Assembly (NCBI RefSeq): GCF_963422355.1
Contig: NC_085086.1
Coordinates: forward strand, 9,338,936 to 9,402,935
Length of the DNA: 64,000 nt
DNA from: Corticium candelabrum
Taxonomy: Eukaryota > Porifera > Homoscleromorpha > Homosclerophorida > Plakinidae
Direction of reading: 5' to 3'
The notes under the pieces were generated by a model that searched no databases, was not told where the DNA came from, and worked only from the letters and a program-made list of their open reading frames with translations. Position numbers and translations under genes: made by a program. Below are positions 43,800-55,429 of the stretch, in pieces; the stretch's first letter is position 1, and every line of letters begins with the position of its first letter.

Positions 43800-44605
43800 A
43801 GTAGTAAAATACCCCAGTTTTTTCCAAGCACATTGCGATGCCATGACAAACTCTTTAGATCAGACGGAGACTGTCCATGACATACTCTTTCGAGTAATAG
43901 ATGGTTCACTTATTCGGAGGATGAAACTTCGTTCTTCTGGATCAGCTGGTGTATCAGGAATGGACGCTGCTATGTTGAAGCGTCTTTGCAACAGTTTCAA
44001 AGGGACTTTCAATGTTTTGTTTGATGCTTTTGCTTCATTTCCAACGCGTTCAGCGTCTGAATATGTAGATCCAAAGACAGTTGTCGCCTTTTTTTGCTTG
44101 TCATTTAATATCACTGAACAAGAATCCAGGCATCCAACCCATTTGTGTTTGTAAAATATTTGCAGAGTTATTGGAAAGGCCTTCTTATCAGTAATAGGAA
44201 GTGATATTCAGTCAGTAACAGAAGTGATACAACTTTGTGCCGGACAACTAGGAGGTTGTGAAACAGCCGTTCATGCTATGCAGAAAATCTACGACAATGA
44301 CGATGTTGATAGCATTCTTTGCTTGACGCTACAAACGCTTTCAACAGCCTAAACAGACAAAAACCTTACATAACATCTCTGTTTCCTGCCCTGCAATTCA
44401 CACTCTACTTGTCAATTTTTACCGACAACCATCTTTGCTTTTTGTTGAAGCTGAAACAATTTTATCTCAAGAAGGATCTGTTCAGGGAGATCCCTTAGCG
44501 ATGGCTATGTATGCTCTGGCCACTGCGCCACTTATAAAAATACAAACAGATGGCAGTCGACAAGTTTGGTGGTATGCTGAGCATGCTGCAGTTTTAGCTG
44601 ATTGA
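43800..44605 (+). mobile_element. Reverse-transcriptase relic
   Basis: Joined frames give VIDGSLIRRMKLRSSGSAGV, RLCNSFKGT, then FLSVIGSDIQSV, QLCAGQLGGCETAVHAMQKI, NSLNRQKTLHNIS and the strong box QEGSVQGDPLAMAMYALA with APLI. This matches the RT core of an unclassified retroelement family common in invertebrates. Frameshifts occur near 44150 and 44345. The catalytic YADD position reads YAEH, so it is dead. No terminal repeats were seen. Confidence 0.6.
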
Positions 44606-44798
44606 ATTGTGATTTGCAGTGAATTGCTTTGATAAGGAATGATTGTAAAATACTTGTGTTATTGTTCTATGGTTTTGTTATTTGTACATAATCATTATAT
44701 AATGTAGTAAACGTCTTTTTGTGATAACAAAAAAGGCAATTGCTGATGCTTGATTCACAAGGAATAGATTACATTGCAGTAGACATTAACATTAACTG

Positions 44799-45597
44799 GT
44801 GTCCTCTACTGATGCAGAGACTCACAACAACATATGTCGTACAAAAATTGCCAGCTGCAAAAAGTACGGCGCTAGAGACACAACGACGGCTGTAGCTCAA
44901 GGACAATGTCGTTATTAGGGTACAAAATAACTGGGAATTGTTTACCCTTTCATATTTTAATATTAAATAGGTGGGGTTTGTACTGAATCTCAACCGACAC
45001 CTCCTCCTGGAAATGAGTGTAGAGCCACTGCATATCAATATTATTACAATACTGCAACATCAGAGTGCGAAAGGTATACTCACGGACCGTTCTACGAAGG
45101 ACACAACAGTTTCTTTACATTGGACGATTGTAAAGACCATTGCGTCAAAAGTTGGATCAATTTTAATGCTATCCGTCCGCCATAATATATACGATTGATA
45201 ACCGTTATTGTATGCAGCTAATTCTTGCTTATCTGCAATGGATCCTGGCTTGTGCAAATTCCGTCAGCTACGTTATTATTACAACGTGACAGAAGAAAAG
45301 TGAAAGGAATTCTACTATTCAGGCTGTTTTGGAAACGAAAACAATTTTGTTGCAAAGTCGGCATGCGATGCCAAATGTAGACACTACAGTAACTTAAGTG
45401 TCAATCACTAATGTGCAAATTGTTTTAGGCAACTTAGTTCGCGCGACTCCTGTAGCAGATATACAGACCGCATGTTGTAAACAAGACTATTCTAATAACC
45501 TTGCTATTGATTTTCAAAACATTTAAATTTTCAGAAGATTGCTGTAAATACAGTCTGAAAGATCAGTGCAAGGGCGAGCTAGGTCAGGTGCAGTATC
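44799..45597 (+). pseudogene. Unit C tail copy: Kazal 3' part, Kunitz, Kunitz, NTR start
   Basis: A third copy of the A inhibitor block. The Kazal exon is entered midway (from about 44799). Kunitz 1 (44970-45143) keeps P1 Arg but has Phe for a cysteine (HGPFYEG). Kunitz 2 (about 45218-45395) has TGA in place of Cys (EEK-stop). The linker exon is degraded. The NTR exon begins at about 45535 and is cut at 45597 by an insertion. It resumes at 48964. It duplicates the tail also present at 37550-38740, so the 3' end of C was duplicated before or during decay. Confidence 0.8.
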
Positions 45598-46522
45598 TAT
45601 CTATCTATCTATCTATGGAAGGTCCTTTATTGTAATATACCGAACGATACAGTACAATAAGCGTCTACAGGACTGGTAGCACTATAACAGAAGTAGAGTT
45701 CTGGAGTGCTATGTAGAGGTCCAGTCGAAGACTATACATCACAAATGATTAAAAGCAGAAATTACAACAACAAAAAAACACTTTTAAGTTAAGAGATGTT
45801 GTCTCTTCTTGCCAACCAGCATCGAAAAGAGTCTTTCAGGGTGGAATGAATGACAGCTTGAAACAGATCGTCCAAGTCGCGTTGAAGAGGCTTGCACAAC
45901 ATGCAGACTGCTCGTCGAGTTTCAGGAAAAATCAATCCTCTCGACCCAACCAAGAGATGCAAAAGCTCCGTCTTATACTGATGGTTAGCATCTTTGACAA
46001 GTTGAGCATAGCGGCGTTCTTTCCGGGCCTTCGTTTCTTCCACGACTGTTTCGAATGGGACCGACAGCTCAAGCATCCAGGCCTTTTGAGGACGGCATTC
46101 CAAACAACAATGTCTGGACGAAGGCAGGTACAGGTTATATCGACAGGAAAATTGTATACTGATTCTGGTAGGTCGGCTACTATGGAAAACTGTTGACTAA
46201 GATGACGTTTTAGAAAGTCCACAAATAGTCTCAGCGTATTGTCGTGTCTCTGTTTGTACAAACCTCGATCAAGTAGACTGGGACATCCATTTAGCACGTG
46301 GCACAGCGATTGGGGTTGGTGACAGAGAGGACATTGATTGCACGAAATTTTCTTCCACAACTGTAAGTTGGTTGCTGATGGGAGGGTGTCCTGGAGCCCA
46401 TTTATTGCCCATTTGAACAAGTCATCGGGTAGAGATTTTAGGGACAAGGCAAAGTGCTCAGCTTCCACGTCCTTGAATCGAGCCGCTTGACCTTGTACAG
46501 ACAGGGAGGTAAGATGTGACAA
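45598..46522 (-). mobile_element. Non-LTR retrotransposon 3' fragment with RLE-type C terminus
   Basis: The minus-strand frame 46522-45932 encodes a CCHC-like box (CNQCPLCHQPQSLCHVLNGC), RHDN and LRPDIVVWN, and a shifted frame continues with LELSVPFETVVEETKARKE and YAQLVKDA. This is the zinc knuckle plus restriction-like endonuclease found at the C terminus of R2/NeSL-type elements. The 3' end (plus-strand 45598) is a run of CTAT units, i.e. an ATAG-repeat tail. The element is 5'-truncated and frameshifted. It inserted in the NTR exon. Confidence 0.7.
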
Positions 46523-47525
46523 ATGACGAGGTATATATATATAGGAGAGGTGTCTGTCTGTCTGTCTGTCTGTCTATGTGTCCGTCCGTACGAGCGTTTC
46601 TCAAAGACGGCGAGTCCGATCTCGGCCGAGTTTGGCTCGCGCACGCCGAATTCATTAATCTCGAAAGTGAGACCGTGATCGTCTTCCTGACTTCTCCCAC
46701 ATCGACGCGATTTCCCGCCGATCGCGCTCGCTTCGGCTCGTGGGCGAATATCTCCGGAACGGCGCATCGTATCTCCACCGAATTTAGACTGCCCGTTTCC
46801 GACGTCGGACGGTACGCGCCGAGCGTGTCGTTTATTGCGGGTGACGCTGGCAAACGAAAGATATTTTTTGCTGATATCCGGGTCTTGAAAAAATACGCCC
46901 ACATTCGTTTGCCAGTCTACGACCGTCGAAGAGCTGCCGTGTTTGATGCACCTGTTCCCCGAAACGCCAGCAATGTCTTCGAACAGACGACGTTCAGCGG
47001 GACTGTCGAAATGACGAGAGTCGGCATTCGTTATATACGGGGAACGGATTATCCGGGTAAGTATTGCACGTGACTTGCACGTTACGATTCTCGTCGAAAT
47101 TATAGATGCCAGGTTCGATACACCTGTTCTCCGCAACGGGACTGTCGGAATGGCTTCAACGAGATCAATAATCCAATCAACGGAATTTTTTAAACTGGAC
47201 ACGTGTCGAATAGATTCTAAGTTCAATACAACCTGTTCCTCGCAACGGCAGCAACGTCCAAGTCGAAATGGTTTCACCCAATCGCTAATCCAAAAATTCA
47301 AGGGATGTAGAAACGGCAATTGTACAGGATATAACTATGAATGAGAATTCTGTCTGGCTGCTACTAGACGGTAAAAGTACTTACACCACGGCTAATTAGT
47401 GACAGTAAATGGTTTTCTATACAAACTGTACGTGACCTGGCTACACCCCCTCTGCCTCTCCAACCATCAAACGCATTTTTAGATATTTTCTGCTATAAAC
47501 TCTACCTATAAAGGCAACCTGTTTT

Positions 47526-47591
<66 letters not shown>

Positions 47592-47854
47592 AATGGTATT
47601 ATATTTCAAAAATCAGAACTATTACAGGCTAAATCAAATTAAGCAAAGCACGATACACTAAATTACAATGACAACTAAAAGTCAAAAACTGAACACTGTC
47701 TGTCTGTCTCACGGATAACATGGATGGACATCACAACGTGCATGGCCACCATAGAAGACGCCTAGCTCTGACGCGAGGTAAAGATGCGTACAATCCATGA
47801 TGACAATGTTGGTACAGAGGAGTAGACAATATGGGTAGAAGAAGACATCACAAC

Positions 47855-47891
<37 letters not shown>

Positions 47892-48071
47892 TTAATGCTA
47901 TAATCTATAATATAAAGGCGACCTGTCTCTCCTCCACTTCCGTGTTGTATTGGCTCTATGACAAACGTGTGTGTCAACTGCGGCGCTATGACGTTGAAAG
48001 GAGAAGCACCTGGCATGTGTTGTCCCCGGGCGAAGCCGGGCATTGGAGCTTGTATATTTATAAAGGAGAGG

Positions 48072-48115
<44 letters not shown>

Positions 48116-48815
48116 CGTACGAGCGTTTCTCAAAGACGGCGAGTCCGATCTCGGCTGAATTTGGCTCGCGCACTCCAAATTCATTCCTGTCGAAAGTGAG
48201 ACTTTGGTCGTCTTCCTGACTTCTCCCACGACGACGCCATTTCCCGCCGATCGCACTCGCTTCCGTGGGGGCGCGAATATCTGCGGAACGACGCATCGCA
48301 TCTCAACCGAATTCAGATTTCCCGTTCCCGACGTCGAACGGTACGCGCCGAGCGTGTCGTTTATTGCGGGCGAGGCTGGGAAACGAAAGATATTTCTTGC
48401 TGATATCCGGGTCTTGAAAAATACGCCCACAGTCGTTTGCCAGTCTACAACCTTCGAAGAGCTGCCGTGTTTGATGCACCTGTTCCCCGAAGCGCCAGCA
48501 ACGTCTTCCAAGAGACGATGTTCAGCGGGACTGTCGAAATGACGAGAGGCGGCATTCGTTATATACGGGGAACGGGTTATCCGGGTAAGTATTGCACGTG
48601 ACTTGCACGTTACGGGAATCACGTCGAAATTATAGATGCCAGGTTCGATACACCTGTTCTCCCAACGGGACTGTCGAAATGACTTCAACGGGATCAATAA
48701 TCCAATCAAGGGGATTTTTTAAAACTGGACAGGTGTATACAAACTGTACGTGACCTGGCTACTCCCCTCTGCCTCTCCAACCATCAAATGCATTTTTAGA
48801 TACTTTCTGCTATAA
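46523..48815. mobile_element. Nested Helitron-like repeats with TCTG tracts
   Basis: Two long near-copies, about 46540-47160 and 48060-48720, share GGAGAGGTGTCTGTCTG, ACGAGCGTTTCTCAAAGACG and GATATCCGGGTCTTGAAAAA. A shorter pair, 47400-47590 and 48730-48890, shares TACGTGACCTGGCTAC, CCAACCATCAAA and CTATAAAGGCRACCTG followed by TCTG repeats. The long frames on both strands through this region are compositional and no transposase or helicase was recognised. These look like non-autonomous copies. Confidence 0.5.
47904..48050 (+). mobile_element. 147-bp Helitron-like element, copy 1
   Basis: Begins TCTATAATATAAAGGCGACC and ends with a CCCGG-gcgaag-CCGGG hairpin 10 bases before GGAGCT. Flanked by A on the left and T on the right, without target duplication. 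The TC start, A/T insertion site and 3' hairpin match Helitrons. The last bases are AGCT rather than CTRR, so the assignment is tentative. Confidence 0.45.
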
Positions 48816-48836
48816 TCTCTACCTATAAAGGCGACC

Positions 48837-48884
<48 letters not shown>

Positions 48885-48963
48885 ATTAATAGCAAACGGT
48901 GTCTGCAAAATCAAAAATTTGTGTGATTAAACTATTACCCGGGGGAAGCCGGGCATTGGAGCT
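48816..48963 (+). mobile_element. 148-bp Helitron-like element, copy 2
   Basis: Begins TCTCTACCTATAAAGGCGAC, carries a TCTG tract, and ends in the same hairpin and CATTGGAGCT as copy 1, again between A and T. Its right end adjoins the resumed NTR exon (TATGAGTATAAGC), so the junction with the host exon is visible at 48963/48964. Confidence 0.45.
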
Positions 48964-49327
48964 TATGAGTATAAGCTGATGTCAAGTTTAATTGGTATTA
49001 ATAATTCAGTATTAGATATTGATGCTTCCGACCAAGAAACAAAGCAAGGCAAAGTTGTCGCCGGTCTTAAACTGCAACCAAAGAATTTTCAAGGTCAACG
49101 AGTATCGAGATATAAGAACTCCGACACGCTTTCACTGCCGATTGTTGAAAGTATGGTGGATGGATGCAACATGAGGTGTCCTCATTTCAACTCAGAAATA
49201 AAGTATCTAGTTTATTGTGAAAGGTGCCACAATCAGCAAAAGCAGATAACATCTTAAAAGTGTTACATATTTCAATATGCAAGTGGTGAAAAAACTGAAA
49301 AGTGTGATGAACTAAAAACCTGCTCTT
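48964..49327 (+). pseudogene. Unit C tail copy: remainder of NTR exon
   Basis: Resumes at TATGAGTATAAGCTGATG and stays highly similar to gene A 7424-7788. It has a one-base shift near 49211 and a TAA near 49255 before the end. The closing CysSer-stop corresponds to A. Together with 45535-45597 it makes one NTR exon interrupted by about 3.4 kb of mobile DNA. Confidence 0.8.
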
Positions 49328-49803
49328 AAAGAAAATGATGCGACAACAATTCAATGCTTTCTCGTTTGGATGGAAAATGAATTCAATACTGTTTGTGCTT
49401 GTTTGAATGTTAGAATTCTCTGCTAGTTGTGTTCCGATACTTCTACAGTGTACTGTAGAGATGAAGATGTAGACAAGTAGTATTCACTAGCAACGGCTGC
49501 AGACAATATAATATTTCATATTGTCTTCAAAGCTATTTATCGTATTAGATGAAATATTGGCGGAAAATTATTTTCGCAAATTGGTAGATTATTCAGCGAC
49601 GACCCATACAAAGTCAGCCATTAATTTGGCCTCGGGGATATGTGATGTCTCCCGGCACGTGGATCAGAAAGATGGTAGGACATCTTGCGTGCCGTGCTGT
49701 CTGTTGTGCCTATGCAGCATTTGGAGATTATGCTCTAAGTTAAGGAAATGTGAACCACGAACACAGCTGTCAATAACAAACACATCAAGATAACTTAGGG
49801 TAA

Positions 49804-49869
<66 letters not shown>

Positions 49870-51150
49870 TTGGCAAACAACAATGTCCAACTGCCAAAAT
49901 GCAATCCAAATATGCTTTGTCCGTCAATTTGTTAACCAACTGTCAAAATATATTCCTGCCAATATTTCAACTTAAACGGTAATTCAAAGTAACCGGTTAC
50001 TTTCTAAAATGAGATTTCATGTGGAATTCTTTTTCGTTTTGTTCGACTAAACACTTGATATTACAAATAAGAGAGAGCTATTAACAAATAATTGTCCATT
50101 CGATAGTGGGATTGTACTGTCATAGATTGATTGTATTTTTCTCTCTATATTGACGGTTTGGGCCATATAAAAACACGATTATCCATTAGTATAATAAGGT
50201 ATCCTTCAGATATCAGGTTGTCACTTATCTAGATATCATATTCTAACTGGTTATCTTAGTGTCACTGGGTACACTAAAGGATAAATCGCTGTTTCAGGCT
50301 GTGTCGTCAAACTTTAGTACAAATATTTACAGGAACTTCCTTAAATGTTTTTGTAATTTTTCTAGATATGTGCTACCCAACCTAGATTTGACTAGTACAC
50401 ATTGCACCTCGGATTGCTTATTTCTTTCTACCGCTTTTCATGCCACATTGTCATCATCCGGTTTAGTCATCGTATTCGCTGCATTGATACTAATTGTTTA
50501 GTTACGTGTCATTGTTGAGCACACTACAATGTCGAATAGGAAACCTCAAGGAAATGGCGTCTTTTAAATAACTGTGCAATTGCAATGCTCGACCAAACAT
50601 TGAAATGGAATGCTTAAACTAATGGATGAATATTCACAAACTGCATTGAGTTGTGCAATGTGATGTGAGGCAAATTATGAATGAAACTTCGAAGCAGCAG
50701 TCTGTAACCCTTGCAGAGAGTAGAGTATTAATTAATACCGCCGTTACCTTCTACACTCCAACAAAATTCCACGATTAGTAGAAATATGTATAAAGGGTTA
50801 GCAGAAATCGATTTCTCTAGGTTGTATTCATCCTTTCCACTATTGTTTGCCGGTTTGCTTCCTTATGTGAAGTTTACAATTGACACATCATACTCACGTG
50901 ATGAAGTGTGCATCCTCTTGTGACTTCTCATTGCCTGTTTCTATCCGAATAAACCGCTTCTCAGCAGCTGAACACTAGGAAGTTCAATCACACCATGCAT
51001 TTGCACAGTAGCACGCTCCGATATCACCAACATCAATGCGGGAATAATAGTTAATTGTTGAGGCTAAATGTAAAAACAGTAAAATAATAATTAGAAAAAT
51101 TTACTAAATGTGAAATAGAAATAGTTGTAAACAAATGAATAATTCGATTA
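49328..51150. other. 3' flank of C tail, duplicate of the gene A 3' flank
   Basis: Co-linear with 7789-9480, including the (TA)n run at 49807-49866, the conserved 70-80-aa open frame (50259-50501, of uncertain meaning), CTAGATTTGACTAGTA and the GAATAAACCGCTTCTCAGC block. This confirms that gene and spacer were copied together. Confidence 0.75.
49807..49866. repeat. (TA)n microsatellite
   Basis: About 60 bases of TA, at the position homologous to the run at 8231. Confidence 0.95.
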
Positions 51151-51189
51151 AGGAAAATGTGCTATGCGAACAAACAGAAAAACAGACAG

Positions 51190-51989
51190 ACAGACAGACA
51201 GACAATAAACAGAAAAATTGCAAGTGTACATATAGATAATATTAAACAAAACTGCACAATGTCGAGCAATTAATACAAACACGGATAACCTGCAGTATAA
51301 GATGGTGACTTGTCGAGTATACGCAAAGCTGGGAAAATTAAACGATAAAATTGACAAAAACCCAAATTTGGAAAGAGTAGTCTGAAACAATTTTCATTGT
51401 TTCAAACTAAATGCAGCATGTGCCAAGGTAAAAATCATCATTTTATATGAAAACTTTGAGTTACAAATGGACTGCTAGCCGACGGTCTGATTTGCAAACA
51501 GACCGAATAAATTAAAGCGAAATTCAACTATTACCGCCTAATTGATCTTGGTGGAGGTTGAAATTTTAGAAGGATATGGAAGAACATATACCGACCCATA
51601 CCCTTCAGAGAGTTTGTGCATGTCATTCGCACCATTTTTTGATCTCTGGTTAGCTTGGGTTCACCTACAACACTCACCTGATGAGCGTTACCTCCGTTTT
51701 TCACTTCCACTCAGGTGTTCCTTACCCGGATAAAAAGGTCATTACATCGTCCTCCTTACATTGTCGAAAATCAGCTCAATTACAGCTTAGTCGTCGAGTT
51801 GGTTTGTCAAGGTCAGTCAAGGTGTGTTGCTACGCCTTGATAGAGTAACTACACGAGCCGTGTCAACTCTGTCTGCTGCTGCATGCTGTTTTAGAAGCTC
51901 AGCATTAACATGTAGTGTATAGTCGCCATAACAGTACGTGAAAACGGGTAGAAATATTTGTACTAAGAATTTACATCTTTCAGGAAACA
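51190..51989 (+). promoter_or_regulatory. Upstream region of unit D, homologous to upstream of B
   Basis: Co-linear with 21400-22189: ACGGATAACCTGCAGTATAA, ACTCACCTGATGAGCGTTAC, the TACAGCTTAGTCGTCGAGTT stretch and the acceptor before GAAACAATG. Probably an ancestral promoter and 5'UTR intron. Confidence 0.4.
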
Positions 51990-52088
51990 ATGCAAGCGTG
52001 GGTGTGTGCTTTACTGTTACACTATTTGTTGGTTACGTCAGCTACGTCATCGGAAGAAACAGGTTTCCTAATTTGAGTCAAACTTTGT

Positions 52089-52134
<46 letters not shown>

Positions 52135-54050
52135 TATTTTTTTTTAAAATAGTATTAGGTATCTACTTTGCATGCTACAATGTGAGTGACAATGGAACAA
52201 GGTTTGTTGGCCCACAATCAATGACTGAAGGAGGAGAAAAACGTTCAGCATTAGATGGTGAAAATAGAGTTTATTGCAGAAATACTGACAACTTTGGAAT
52301 TGATGACCGTCTAAGAAATTAGTTTTTAAATATTGACCAGTTGGTTATTATTAAAAATGGCATTTATCTCTTTGAGTAATTTAGTTTTTAATACGTAATT
52401 CTATACTGTATGTCATGGATTGTAAACTGTCTCTTCTTTTACTTTTACATCATAACACTCAGCAGCATAGATGCTATAAATATATAATCTTTCCATATAA
52501 TATTAGCTAAAGCCGAAGCCAATGAGCAAATAGTAAATGTACATTTCTAAAATTCTTCCGTCCAAGCTTCACGTGCCCGATCGCTTCCGCGGATTCTGAC
52601 ATATTATTTCTGCAGGTATACAATGTCCGTTCCTTGAACGTATAAGAAACGGCAGCTATATCCTGAATAAAAACAACAGATATGTAGACATCAGAACGCG
52701 CTACACATGCAAATGAGGCTATGATATCTTCATGGATGTAGAAAGGTCGTCTTACAACCGCCGATGCCGTCAAAATAAAGACATGAAAAGATGTGAAGGA
52801 CACTAGAGAGGAAGAAAACCGTGCTGCATACGTAAGTTTTATATCCCTAGTTACAATACAATAACCTATTCATTTCTATTTTAGCAAGATCTTGTCCGAA
52901 TCCTAAGTCATTTGAGAACGGAACGGTTATTGGAAATCATTTCTTTTATCCGGAAACAATTTCAATCAATTGTGATGTCGGGTACAAATTGACGAAAGAT
53001 GGGCCAGTTTATCAATGCGATGAAACAGGATCTTGGGTTCCTCTATCTGGTCCATGTACAAAAGGCATAAACCCGATAATTTGCGCTAAGAGGCTGAACT
53101 GCAACTAGTCCGAACTTGTCTAAGAAATGATAGCATTCAAACGAAAAATGTTGAAAATTCTGAACTAAATATTGCAAGATGCGAACGTAAGAAGATTGCA
53201 CGTTTCTAAAGCAATTTTATGCTTAATGGCGTGTATAGCGGTCAACTGCGAGAAGCCCAACAATCCTGTGGACGGAACATGTTCAGGATTTTACCATCAG
53301 TTTAAAGAGGTTGCGCGATGTACATGCAACCCGGAATACTGCATAGACCATATTAAGATAACTTGTAACGCAAAAGCTTAATGGTTTCCATCAATCCCAA
53401 CCTGCTCAAGTAAGTCTTTCCAATAATCTTATTTCTTTTCAATGTATGTCATGGTATTTTAGGAATATATTGTCCTCAACTGAAGTATAATGCAACTCGA
53501 ATGTGTTTAGCAAAAAAGGAAATGGACAAGCAAAAGATTGCCTTAAAGGCAAGTTTTGTTACGGAGATACTGTTACCTTTGATCCTCGCCCTGGTTATTC
53601 CTCGACCGAAGCGTTCAACTCGTATGTGAGCAATACAAATCAAACCCTCGTCAATGCGCAGGCTTTTGGCATCCCAATGGTCGACTACCACAACCTCTTG
53701 GTATTCACACGTGTCTTTCCTTGATAAATAACAGACTGTATAGTATTTGTAAATAGAAATGATTTGACCTCCTCCTCTTATAAAGATCAATAACGGACTT
53801 GTCCATTGTAGTGATTCTACCGTCGGATCCACAATCAGCTTCAGCTGCTCAGCAGACTGTGAGCTACAGGATGGTAGTGATACAAGAATATGTTTGTCGT
53901 CGGGCAGTGGAATGGAATGCAACCAATATGTGTACGTGAGTTGTTTTCCACTTGCTCTGCTCGATTTCCTTTGACAAGTATTTTCTCACTAGACGTTTGC
54001 GCCAAATACGAAACTTACTCTCCTAGCGCTTCGTTTCTCTCCAAATCCTG
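51990..54050 (+). pseudogene. Unit D: mosaic pseudogene (B-like front, E-like and A-like CCP exons)
   Basis: Exon 51990-52062 is an intact signal peptide (MQAWVCALLLHYLLV) closest to B. The kringle exon (from about 52158) is B-like but has Arg for a cysteine (GEKRS) and runs into a stop at about 52320. 52320-52500 then matches sequence downstream of E (62270-62400). Exon 52616-52831 is an E-type CCP with TGA and TAG inside. Exon 52886-53061 is an open E-type CCP followed by a GC donor. Exons 53240-53408 (TAA inside), 53463-53700 and 53765-53935 are A-type a, b and CCP exons. A Kazal start follows near 53993. It is non-functional and assembled by recombination between paralogues. Confidence 0.75.
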
Positions 54051-55429
54051 ATTGCATTTGCACCAAATCCAACATACACGTTTTCTGCAGCAAACGCTAC
54101 ACGTGGCGTGTGTCGATTTCTATCGAAACAAGCGCGAAGAGCAATATTCGAATTTTTTCAAAGCATCCGGGACTTCGCAACAAAGATTGCACGTGACGTG
54201 TCCTGGTCTCCAAAGACCTATCTGTAAGCTACAGTATCTTGCCCGTACGAAGGACGGGCCATGTATACTAGTTATTACTAATTGTTCAGTTACGCGTCCT
54301 TTTTGAGCACACTAAAATGTCCTATAAGAAACCTCACAGAAATGGCGTCTGTTAAATAAATGTGCAATTGCAATGATCAAACAAAAATTCAAATAGAGCG
54401 CTTAAACCGATGAATTAAAATTCACAAACAGCATTAAGTTGTGCAATGTAATTTGAGGCAAATTGAGACAGGAACTACGAGGCCACAGTCTGGATCGCGA
54501 GCTGAGACTAGAATATTAGTGTATCACCGTTACCTTCTCCTTTCCAACATGAATTCTACAATTAGTAGAAAGAAATAAGAAGGGATAGCAGAAATCGAGT
54601 TCTCTATGTTGTGTTCATTCTTTCCACAATTTTCTACCGGTTTGCTTCCTTGTGTGAAGTTCACAATTGACACGTCATACTCCCTGATAAAGTGTGCATC
54701 CTCTTGCGGTTTCTTATTGCCTGTTTCTATCCGGATAAACCGCTTCTTAGTAGCTGAACACCAGGAAGGTCAATCACACCATGCATTTGCACTGTAGCAC
54801 TCTCCAATATCATGCACATCAACGCGGAAATAATAGTTAATTGTTGAATCTACACGTAATAACCGTAAAATAATAATTAGAAAAATTAACTAAGCGTAAA
54901 ATTAAAAATAGTTCTAAACAAATAAATAATTCGATTAACGAAAATATGCATTGCGAACTAGTAGTTGCAACATTTAAGGAAATTGTTGCGTTTGAAAGCA
55001 AGGTTTGTATGTTTATAACGCAAGGGTTGAATGTGCATGTTGTTCAAAATTTGTTCATCATGGGTTCAACACAACAGTGCTAGTTGCCACGTCTCAAGCA
55101 CTTGAAATGTGTGATATCCTGTTGTCACATTTCACCGCAACTCGTTTGCCCGGATTATAAACGGCCTCAACTTGAACAACGGTCGACAATCAGGTGATTT
55201 AGAGTTGCAGGATTGGAACCGCGTTCGCCAAGGTAAGCCGTGTCGATTAGCTTACGCATCTCCAAGCACACATATACAGCATGTACCGTCGGACTGAGTG
55301 TGATGTGTTGAGTTTAGAAAAATGCAGTGTCGAATTAACTAATTTAGGTTGTCAGTTGTTTATACTTTACGCTTTTACTCCGAACGCTAAGAACAACTCG
55401 TAATAACCGACTTCTTTCTACTTCTAGAA
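54051..55429. other. Spacer D-E, homologous to gene A 3' flank
   Basis: 54290-55420 follows 8920-9930, including GGATAAACCGCTTCTTAGTAG, GTCTCAAGCACTTGAAATGTG and, at the right edge, AACTCGTAATAACCGACTTC just before gene E. So the A downstream flank equals the E upstream flank: an ancestral A-E neighbourhood. 54051-54290 was not recognised. Confidence 0.65.

Noticed and set aside
46438-48709. Long minus-strand frames of 293 and 315 codons
   Set aside because: They run through TCTG tracts and repeated non-coding units, the two copies differ by indels, and no domain is recognisable.
52507-52803. Minus-strand 98-aa frame in unit D
   Set aside because: It is the reverse complement of a CCP exon with plus-strand splice sites.
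54052-54306. 84-aa frame after unit D
   Set aside because: No domain, no homologous frame in the other spacers, and no splice context.
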